The position numbers and the translations under genes were made by a program. Under the pieces are notes generated by a model. The model did not search any database and was not told the origin of the DNA. It saw nothing but the letters and a program-made list of their open reading frames with translations. Below are positions 1 to 5,001 of a DNA stretch of 5,001 nucleotides, one piece after another; position 1 is the first letter of the stretch, and each line of letters begins with the position of its first letter. The DNA is from Oligoflexales bacterium. GTDB taxonomy: Bacteria; Bdellovibrionota; Oligoflexia; Oligoflexales; Oligoflexaceae. The DNA lies in assembly GCA_015232735.1 (NCBI GenBank), contig JADFZC010000027.1:9060-14060 (forward strand), in the 5' to 3' direction.

Positions 1-63
1 AAATGGGACAGCCAGTTCAGCAAATGGGACAGCCAGCTCAGCAAATGGGACAGCCTCCTCAAA
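1..63 (+). repeat. Three tandem 21-bp coding repeats
   Basis: Copies at 1-21, 22-42 and 43-63 begin with aaatgggacagcc. Copies 1 and 2 differ at a single base; copy 3 diverges in its last third. The period is seven codons, so copy-number changes keep the frame and alter only the length of the heptapeptide array. The array is cut by the window edge, so total copy number is unknown. Confidence 0.85.
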
Positions 64-365
64 CAGTACAGACAAATCCAATGGCTCAGCCGGCGAAACC
101 CCAGCAAATGGCACCTTTGAAACAGCCTATGCCATCATCACCCGCTGAAACAAAAGCGCAAGCGCCAACAACAGAGAATCTCGACAGAATGAAAGCCGAA
201 GGAAAATTAAACCTTCAAAACAAGCAAAACTCAGACGCAAAAATAAATGATTCGGTGTTGCCTGCAAAAGAGGAGGAATCCACGCTAAACAAGAAAGCAT
301 CAAATATTCCCAAAAAAGCCAAAACAGATAATCAATCCTCAACCGGTTCTGCAATGAACACTTAG
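3..365 (+). CDS. C-terminal part of a Pro/Gln/Met-rich low-complexity protein (5'-partial)
   Basis: The reading frame is open from the left edge to a TAG at 363-365, giving at least 120 residues. It begins inside a heptapeptide repeat (QMGQP[V/A/P]Q, three copies), and the two bases before the first ATG fit another Gln codon, so this ATG is probably internal and the real start lies upstream. After the repeats, residues 20-55 stay rich in Pro, Gln, Met and Ala. From about residue 58 the chain is charged and polar, with many Lys, Asn, Glu and Ser. There is no cysteine, no hydrophobic segment and no recognisable domain, so it is most likely a disordered tail or linker of a larger protein. Function is not recognised. 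It lies 22 bases before the longest lipoprotein frame on the same strand and could be co-transcribed with it. An overlapping minus-strand frame at 127-354 is a shadow. Confidence 0.6.
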   Translation: MGQPVQQMGQPAQQMGQPPQTVQTNPMAQPAKPQQMAPLKQPMPSSPAETKAQAPTTENLDRMKAEGKLNLQNKQNSDAKINDSVLPAKEEESTLNKKASNIPKKAKTDNQSSTGSAMNT

Positions 366-387
366 CCAGAAAATTACATTTATTGAA

Positions 388-1305
388 ATGACATGTTTTG
401 ATAGATTTGGTAGAGCGGTGAAAGCTATTATGAATGTATCAAAAAATCCACGAAAAACCGAATCTTTGAAATATTTATGTAATGAATGGCCAAAAGATCA
501 CACTTTGAAAATCCTTTTTACACTGACATCCTTCTTTCTTATTTCATGCGCCACAAAAAACAGCGAATCATTCCTGAATGGATCTGAAAGCCAGGAAATA
601 GTTTCCTTTCCAAAGGACTCATGCGAGAAAAATAAAATCAACTGCGACACATCAAAAAAATCATTTCCCGTAATGTGTTCAGCATCCTCATATAACTCGC
701 AACTCCTTTCAAGTCTGGCCTTGGTTCAAGGATGGGGCAACAGCCTTTGTGAAGCGGAAAAAAATCTTCTGGATAGCGCGTGTAAAAACGGACTTGATCC
801 TGCCAGATTAGATTTAATTTCATGCGTTCCAGATCCCAGTGAAGGAGAATGCCATAATATTATGCTTGATACAAATCCTTGTCCGGATGCCGGCCCCCGT
901 ACATCATGCACTTCAAAAAAATATGATGGAATTGATCTGCAAACAATACATTCGCTGAAGGGGTGGGGCAAAAATCGCTGTGAGGCGCTAAAAAATCTCA
1001 AAGTCAATGCCTGCCGTAATAACCTGATACCGGGGAAAATGTGGAATATTGAATGCGAAGATGACCATACCGACAACGAGTGCCCTTTTATTTCAATGAA
1101 CTGCCCCTTGGAATTCACAAGTATTCCTCATATTTGCAAGGTCACCAAAATTGACGGCAAGGAAATTGGGGAACCGGTTATGGCCTACGGTTCTTCCTTG
1201 TGTGAAGCCAAAATGACAATTTCGGAAATAATCTGTATTATGTCTGATTCAAGAAATAAATGGAAACCAAGTCTGCCAACATCTATGGAATGTATTCCAC
1301 AATAG
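388..1305 (+). CDS. Predicted lipoprotein with three tandem six-cysteine modules; family not recognised
   Basis: The longest frame is 305 residues. A lipoprotein signal sits at residues 40-54: Lys, a hydrophobic stretch, and a lipobox L-I-S-C with lipidation cysteine C54. The residue after C54 is Ala, not Asp, so by the E. coli rule outer-membrane sorting is expected. The mature part has exactly 18 more cysteines in three modules: C79, 86, 97, 121, 132, 146; C155, 165, 174, 198, 209, 223; and C232, 239, 250, 272, 283, 302. Each module carries G-x3-C-E-A-x8-C, and the first two share G-W-G before it. The even count and export suggest nine disulfides. The start is uncertain: ATG 388 and ATG 430 both leave an over-long n-region and lack a strong ribosome-binding site, whereas TTG 505 gives a compact MKILFTL-type signal. 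Its stop is 25 bases from the stop of the convergent kinase gene. It could be a surface, adhesion or inhibitor protein, but nothing here fixes a function. Confidence 0.8.
   Translation: MTCFDRFGRAVKAIMNVSKNPRKTESLKYLCNEWPKDHTLKILFTLTSFFLISCATKNSESFLNGSESQEIVSFPKDSCEKNKINCDTSKKSFPVMCSASSYNSQLLSSLALVQGWGNSLCEAEKNLLDSACKNGLDPARLDLISCVPDPSEGECHNIMLDTNPCPDAGPRTSCTSKKYDGIDLQTIHSLKGWGKNRCEALKNLKVNACRNNLIPGKMWNIECEDDHTDNECPFISMNCPLEFTSIPHICKVTKIDGKEIGEPVMAYGSSLCEAKMTISEIICIMSDSRNKWKPSLPTSMECIPQ
505..549 (+). other. Lipoprotein signal peptide and lipobox (alternative TTG start)
   Basis: Starting at TTG 505 the peptide has one Lys, about ten hydrophobic residues and then L-I-S-C, with the lipidation Cys codon at 547-549. 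This is a typical length for a signal peptidase II substrate. The 39 residues that the longest frame adds upstream are polar, contain two unpaired cysteines (C3, C31) and would make an unusually long n-region. A strong ribosome-binding site is not visible at any of the candidate starts, so the choice rests on signal-peptide shape alone. Confidence 0.6.
622..1293 (+). repeat. Three diverged tandem cysteine modules (about 230 bp each) within the lipoprotein gene
   Basis: Module boundaries by first and last cysteine codon are 622-825, 850-1056 and 1081-1293. Equivalent cysteines lie 76-77 residues apart (C79/C155/C232; C97/C174/C250; C121/C198/C272; C132/C209/C283). Modules 1 and 2 align without gaps over 50 residues (C97-C146 against C174-C223) with 19 identities by hand count. 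Module 3 is more diverged, two residues shorter before the C-E-A motif and five longer before its last cysteine. The pattern indicates old internal duplication with the disulfide scaffold conserved and the surface varied. Confidence 0.85.
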
Positions 1306-1330
1306 AACCAAATAACTATAAGGTGGGCAT

Positions 1331-2326
1331 TCACTGGTCCGGAATAACCACAAGAAAAGATGCCCCCTTCCCGGGTCCCTCACTTTGCACCCAGACCTTC
1401 CCCCCGAGAAGTTTTGCTATTGATCTGACCAGATAGAGTCCAAGTCCTGTCCCAGGCACCGCCTTTTTATTGGCTATCTTTGACCTGTAAAACATTTTAA
1501 ATATCTTTTTTAAATCCTTTTTCAATAGCCCAATCCCGTTATCCTTCACTGCTATCATCATTTTATCATCCACTCTTTCCGCCTTGATCTCAATGGGTGT
1601 CCCAAAATTGGAATACTTTACCGCATTTTCAAGGAGATTGGTTATAATCAGTGAAAATGCTATGTTCGGTAAAGTAAATTTGAGATCCGGCGGGCAATTG
1701 ACCGCCACCCGCTTTTCAAGTTCAGGATCCATATAAACTGTCTGCTGCACAATCTTGCCTATTTGACTGGAAACAGCGATTGACTCCTTGGAACCCATTT
1801 CGAAAAGCCCTTTGTCAAGCCTGCCCGAAATAAGAATCCTGTTCACAAGCCTTCCAAGCCTTTCAATATCGTTTTCAACCATATAAAACAGTTTGTCCCT
1901 GACATCCTCAGCAAGGTCTTTTCTCTGAATGGTCTCAAACGACAACTGAAGACTTGCAAGAGGGGATTTTAGCTCATGAGTAACACTTGAAACAAAGTTC
2001 TTCTGCTGCCTTATGAGACCTGTTTGTTTCTGGGTGAAGACAAAGAGCATAACCGTACCAATAAATATAATGCCAAGAAGCGTACATCCTGCGGTCAGAA
2101 ATACCTGGCCATAAGTAGGATCCAAGTTTATACTTCCAATATTTTTTGATATCTCCGCAATTGCCGCATCTTGATTAACATACCATATGACCCAGAGCAG
2201 CGTAACCGCCACCCACACAATCTGAAGGAGGACAAAAACAACTACTGGATGAAGCAGCCAGTTCAATAACCTGAATAAGGAACTTAAAAAAAAAGACTTG
2301 ATTCTTCGAAGATTCTTTTTGATCAT
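1331..2326 (-). CDS. Membrane sensor histidine kinase with a minimal periplasmic loop, no HAMP
   Basis: This 331-residue inner-membrane kinase would autophosphorylate on histidine and pass the phosphate to a response regulator. A basic N-terminus (K3-K10) precedes TM1 at about 28-50; a loop of about 24 residues and TM2 at about 75-97 follow. The HisKA region (about 109-172) carries phosphoacceptor H117 in H-E-L-K-S-P-L. The ATPase domain (about 215-331) has the N box (N230-L-L-E-N234), the G1 box (D262-N-G-I-G), an F box near F276-F279 and the G2 box (G292-T-G-L-G). All catalytic motifs look intact. TM2 runs almost straight into the H box with no HAMP or PAS domain. The start is backed by AGGAA at 2336-2340, nine bases from the ATG. 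No response regulator is encoded in the window, so it is either an orphan or its partner lies elsewhere. It lies 153 bases after the PilZ gene, probably with its own promoter. A run of nine T lies in codons 11-14. Confidence 0.93.
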   Translation of the reverse strand: MIKKNLRRIKSFFLSSLFRLLNWLLHPVVVFVLLQIVWVAVTLLWVIWYVNQDAAIAEISKNIGSINLDPTYGQVFLTAGCTLLGIIFIGTVMLFVFTQKQTGLIRQQKNFVSSVTHELKSPLASLQLSFETIQRKDLAEDVRDKLFYMVENDIERLGRLVNRILISGRLDKGLFEMGSKESIAVSSQIGKIVQQTVYMDPELEKRVAVNCPPDLKFTLPNIAFSLIITNLLENAVKYSNFGTPIEIKAERVDDKMMIAVKDNGIGLLKKDLKKIFKMFYRSKIANKKAVPGTGLGLYLVRSIAKLLGGKVWVQSEGPGKGASFLVVIPDQ

Positions 2327-2335
2327 ACCTGCAAT

Positions 2336-2340
2336 TTCCT
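2336..2340 (-). promoter_or_regulatory. Ribosome-binding site of the histidine kinase gene
   Basis: AGGAA on the minus strand lies nine bases before the ATG at 2326-2324, a usual spacing, and supports this start. A second GCAGGT abuts the ATG but is too close to serve. Confidence 0.6.
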
Positions 2341-2403
2341 GCCTGCTGCCGGTTTACATTCTGTCACCACCAATCTTCCGGGCTTATTTTTGAAGAGATG
2401 ACA

Positions 2404-2431
2404 ATTATAGGCAGAAATATCCCATTTTGAA
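2404..2431 (-). promoter_or_regulatory. Possible sigma70-type promoter for the histidine kinase gene
   Basis: Read on the minus strand, a perfect TATAAT (2409-2404) lies 16 bases downstream of TTCAAA (2431-2426), which matches four of six bases of the -35 consensus. A start near 2397 would give a leader of about 70 bases before the kinase ATG. It sits in the only sizeable gap of the minus-strand gene set. AT-rich gaps yield TATAAT by chance, so this is plausible rather than shown. Confidence 0.45.
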
Positions 2432-2479
2432 TTTTTTGGCAAGCAGGTGCCGTGTACCGGGCCTATTCCATTAAACTTT

Positions 2480-3379
2480 TCAAAGTCTGGCCTTCTTTTC
2501 CCGTAGGCTTCTGGCTTTTAATTCCCCAGTTTTCCTTTCAGCATCTTTCAGCACAACCGAATTCAAAAGCCTGATAATTTTTTCGTACTGATTATCAGTG
2601 ACATATTCAAAGGAAATGCCGGCTATATCACCAGAAATAAATACCCTTCGCGCCCTTGCTGATATCTTTAGGAAATCACCCCTTTTTAGATCCATATATT
2701 CAGCTGTCGGGATGCTCAGCAAAAGCTGGTCACCGACTTCGAAAATAAAATCGATCTCCGCCTTGATCAAAGCCCCGTGGGCGCTCATATCGATAATTCT
2801 TATAGGTATTCTGGTATCTTTTTTCAAATGATACGTCGTTGCGGATCTGCTAATTGAATATCTCCTGCTCTTTCTCGCGTTCTGAAAATCGATCCCGTTT
2901 TTTATGCGTGCATATATGACTTTATCCTTGACATTTGGATACTGTATATATTCATCAACCTCATGATACGGCAGGAGATATTTATGATACTCGGCTATGA
3001 GCCTCTTTCCATCCCTTGTTAAAAAAATTACCGGAATCGATTCATTTCTCCGCCTTTCCTTAAGTCCCCGCACAAGAGACATTACATCATCCAGCGGCCC
3101 GAATTCATCGCTGATTATAAGTATTGCTATATTTCTTCCAAACTGCCTTGCAAGCTCGTCACGATGGTGAGGCCTTGAGACTGCATAGGTTGGGTAAGAA
3201 CTCTTTATGAAGTTGGCCATCCCATTCGACAATTCCCTGTTAAAACCGTCTTCTACCGCAATAATTCCGTATGTTTTACGCTTTTTTCTGGGTGCCTCGA
3301 GATAATCGGCAACATTCGAACTTTCCGCCTTGTCATCTTCTTTGTCTATGACTTCCTTCTTTTCAGTAGTTTCAGCCAT
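2480..3379 (-). CDS. Receiver-like domain plus PilZ domain protein (predicted c-di-GMP effector)
   Basis: This is a 299-residue soluble protein. Residues 1-35 are charged and end in a basic patch (R31-K35). Residues 37-160 resemble a response-regulator receiver: acidic pair E43-D44, candidate phosphoacceptor D91 after a hydrophobic beta strand, and T121 exactly 30 residues later, as D57 and T87 are in CheY. The conserved Lys before Pro is replaced by Tyr (Y147-P148), so phosphorylation may be lost or altered. Residues 169-277 form a PilZ domain with both c-di-GMP motifs intact: R169-x3-R173 and D197-x-S199-x2-G202, ending in a G-I-S-F-E-Y strand (254-259). The tail (278-299) is basic. The ATG is preceded by GGGAG nine bases away, and the gene starts six bases after the solute-binding protein stop, implying translational coupling. 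No output domain other than PilZ is present, so it probably acts by protein contact. Confidence 0.9.
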   Translation of the reverse strand: MAETTEKKEVIDKEDDKAESSNVADYLEAPRKKRKTYGIIAVEDGFNRELSNGMANFIKSSYPTYAVSRPHHRDELARQFGRNIAILIISDEFGPLDDVMSLVRGLKERRRNESIPVIFLTRDGKRLIAEYHKYLLPYHEVDEYIQYPNVKDKVIYARIKNGIDFQNARKSRRYSISRSATTYHLKKDTRIPIRIIDMSAHGALIKAEIDFIFEVGDQLLLSIPTAEYMDLKRGDFLKISARARRVFISGDIAGISFEYVTDNQYEKIIRLLNSVVLKDAERKTGELKARSLREKKARL

Positions 3380-3385
3380 ATTTCT

Positions 3386-4969
3386 TTACTCCCGATTTGT
3401 AAGTCGCCAGGAGGCTACATGTTTGAAAAACGAAAAAGGCTCCACCCTGACACCCTTGAGCCTCGTATTATGAGCTGCATGATGAGTCAGGGTCCAAAGA
3501 TATGTGTATGGAGACTCATCCGCCAAAATCGCATGAAGCTTGAGATAGATCGCTCTTCTTTTTTCAAAATCATTTGTAAAATTCGCCTCGGTAAGAAGAC
3601 TGTCCACTTCAGGATTTACATACATGACAAAATTATTTCCCCAGGGTTTGGCGCTTGAGCTATGAAACAGACTTGTAATATTGCTTGAGTCATCAAAACT
3701 CCATGACGCAACGGTAATGTCATAATTATGATCCTTCAGAACTTTATCCTTCCATATAAGCCAGTCCATGAATTCAAGCTCAGTTTCAATTCCAACGGCC
3801 TTAAGATATTCCTGAAAAGCCAGTACAATCTTTTTGGTGACCTCGCTTTCCCCGGAAAGCGGGACCGCAAAAACAAATTTTACTGCCTTGCCTTTCCTGT
3901 CCCTGACGACATTTTTTTCCCTGTCATAAACAAGCCCCGTCTCCTCCAGCAGTTTTCTGGCCCTTGCCGGCTCATACTTCATTTGCTTCACGTCAAGATT
4001 GTAGGCCCATGAAGTAGGCGGGAAGGGTCCTGAGATTAACGTTCCCTGTCCACCAAAAAAAGCTCCCAGCATCTCTTCACGGTTTATGGCATAGCCTATG
4101 GCCTGCCTGACCCGTTTATCCTTCAAGAGGCCTCTTGAGGTGTTCAGAGCAAAAAATGAAAAGGAAAGCGCATCGTACGGAATTGTTGAAAGCCTCCTGT
4201 CGCTTTCTATTTCTCCAAGATCCCGGGGACTGACATATGTCATGAGATCAAGGGAATTGAACATGAGCGATTGTGCCATGATACTCTGATCCGCATAGCT
4301 CTTCATGACAATTTCCCGAATTGACGGTCTGCCCCTGAAATGGGTTTCATTGGCGGCAAGAAGAACCTCTCCGCTTTCATTTGCCTTTTTGAATATATAA
4401 GGGCCCGTTCCAATCGGCTGCCGTGCAAAATCGGCATCTCGCTTCAAACCGGGTGAAGAGCCCAGCTTATGAGATGGAAGTATTTTGAAAAGTACGGCAC
4501 TCAGAGGATCTGACATTGCTCTTTTAAATTTGATCCTCACTTTATTTGGGGCCACGACATCCACCCCGGCGATGACACCGAATCTCTCGCTATTGGGAAT
4601 ATCACTTTCCATTGATTTTAAAAGACGAACGGTTGTAACCACGTCGTTCGGAGAGAGGCTGTTTGTAGCCTTGCCGTCCGGATCCGGATGCCACAGAACC
4701 CCGTCCCTCAGGGTAAACAGAATGCTTACTCCGGAATTTTCCACTTTCCACTCCCTTGCAAGCGAAGGAATGTAATTTCCACCTGCATCGGTCTCAACCA
4801 GACTGTCAAATATCAAATCCGACAACCTTTTTGCAGATGCTTCGTGTACTGTATACGGATCATATGCCGTCACCCTTCCGGTTTCGCCATAGACAAGTGC
4901 TGCCCTACGCGCCGCCAAAACCTGACTCGTCATCACAAGATACCGGATCCATAATACAATCCCCGCCAT
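3386..4969 (-). CDS. ABC-type extracellular solute-binding protein, family 5 (peptide/oligopeptide-binding type)
   Basis: At 527 residues this has normal length for the DppA/OppA family, periplasmic proteins that capture peptides (some members bind nickel, sugars or opines) for an ABC importer. Visible family segments are a D-P start motif (D37-P38), the P-S-L-A-R-E-W strand (68-74), F-T-L-R-D-G-V-L-W-H (85-94), S-P-N-D-V-V (106-111), P-I-G-T-G-P-Y (185-191) and K-R-V-R-Q-A-I-x-Y-A-I-x-R-E (285-298). No cysteine was seen, so it is soluble rather than a lipoprotein. The first 20 residues are hydrophobic and signal-peptide-like, with A-A-R-R-A near the cleavage region, but have no basic residue before R9. 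Upstream of the ATG the frame stays open to the window edge and encodes R-K-E-V-F-R-R-K, a good n-region, so the true start may lie outside. No permease or ATPase gene is in the window. It is the first visible gene of a set with the PilZ protein and kinase. The bound ligand cannot be told from sequence. Confidence 0.92.
   Translation of the reverse strand: MAGIVLWIRYLVMTSQVLAARRAALVYGETGRVTAYDPYTVHEASAKRLSDLIFDSLVETDAGGNYIPSLAREWKVENSGVSILFTLRDGVLWHPDPDGKATNSLSPNDVVTTVRLLKSMESDIPNSERFGVIAGVDVVAPNKVRIKFKRAMSDPLSAVLFKILPSHKLGSSPGLKRDADFARQPIGTGPYIFKKANESGEVLLAANETHFRGRPSIREIVMKSYADQSIMAQSLMFNSLDLMTYVSPRDLGEIESDRRLSTIPYDALSFSFFALNTSRGLLKDKRVRQAIGYAINREEMLGAFFGGQGTLISGPFPPTSWAYNLDVKQMKYEPARARKLLEETGLVYDREKNVVRDRKGKAVKFVFAVPLSGESEVTKKIVLAFQEYLKAVGIETELEFMDWLIWKDKVLKDHNYDITVASWSFDDSSNITSLFHSSSAKPWGNNFVMYVNPEVDSLLTEANFTNDFEKRRAIYLKLHAILADESPYTYLWTLTHHAAHNTRLKGVRVEPFSFFKHVASWRLTNRE
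3389..3393 (-). promoter_or_regulatory. Ribosome-binding site of the PilZ gene, embedded in the end of the upstream gene
   Basis: GGGAG on the minus strand lies in the last codons of the solute-binding protein gene, ending next to its TAA (3388-3386) and nine bases before the PilZ ATG. Ribosomes ending on the first gene would cover or free this site, the usual arrangement for translational coupling. Confidence 0.7.
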
Positions 4970-5001
4970 CTTTCTTCTAAAAACCTCTTTCCTGATACAG
5001 C

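Noticed and set aside
426..431. TATTAT as a -10 box for the lipoprotein gene
   Set aside because: No acceptable -35 hexamer lies 15-19 bases upstream. The nearest candidates, TTTGAT and TTGGTA, are at wrong distances.
726..1118. Minus-strand open frame of 130 codons inside the lipoprotein gene
   Set aside because: It is opposite a well-supported coding frame. Its repeated F-F-S-A-S-Q-R segments are simply the reverse strand of the C-E-A repeats, and it has no domain of its own.
1286..1299. TGGAATGTATTCCA, a near-perfect palindrome at the end of the lipoprotein gene
   Set aside because: It encodes the last codons, can only form a 5-bp stem with a 4-base loop, and has no following T-run, so it is not a terminator. 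Operator use would be pure guesswork.
1325..1366. GGGCAT and ATGCCC inverted repeat across the end of the kinase gene, considered as a bidirectional terminator
   Set aside because: A 6-bp stem with a loop of about 30 bases and no clean U-tract on either strand does not meet the usual terminator pattern.
2438..2451. GGCA-AGCAGG-TGCC hairpin downstream of the PilZ gene
   Set aside because: In the minus-strand transcript this 4-bp stem is followed by A residues rather than U, so it does not look like a factor-independent terminator.
2327..2479. Possible c-di-GMP riboswitch upstream of the kinase, given the PilZ gene next to it
   Set aside because: I could not match the conserved core of the known c-di-GMP aptamer classes, and the gap with its leader is short.
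3419..4980. Several plus-strand frames of 63-96 codons opposite the solute-binding protein gene
   Set aside because: All lie antisense to a gene with clear family motifs, overlap each other and have no domain-like features, so they are shadows.

Overview
The window looks like chromosomal DNA of a moderately AT-rich, diderm (Gram-negative-type) bacterium. The support is a lipobox-bearing lipoprotein, an exported family-5 solute-binding protein, a two-helix membrane histidine kinase and a c-di-GMP-type PilZ protein. Two-component and PilZ genes mixed with a peptide-binding protein would suit a deltaproteobacterial or bdellovibrio-like lineage, but no taxonomic marker is present, so this is a guess.

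Layout. Two genes run on the plus strand at the left. The first (to 365) is the C-terminal end of a Pro/Gln/Met-rich, probably disordered protein whose beginning lies outside the window; it opens with three 21-bp tandem repeats. After 22 bases comes a predicted lipoprotein (388-1305; best signal peptide starts at a TTG at 505). Its mature part is three tandem modules of six cysteines each. No known family was recognised for it, and it is the most novel-looking item here.

Three genes occupy the minus strand and converge on the lipoprotein gene with only 25 bases between the stops. In transcription order they are an extracellular solute-binding protein, family 5 (4969-3386, start possibly outside the window); a receiver-like plus PilZ protein (3379-2480), whose ribosome-binding site lies in the end of the preceding gene; and, after a 153-base gap with a plausible internal promoter, a membrane sensor histidine kinase (2326-1331). 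No response regulator, ABC permease or ATPase gene is visible, so the neighbours beyond the right edge matter for interpretation.

How they may work together (inference). The tight SBP-PilZ coupling, with a kinase downstream, suggests a sensing module. A periplasmic peptide or oligosaccharide binder could report to the inner-membrane kinase, which has almost no periplasmic domain of its own, while the PilZ protein reads c-di-GMP in the cytoplasm. No RNA genes, insertion sequences, CRISPR arrays or convincing factor-independent terminators were seen.
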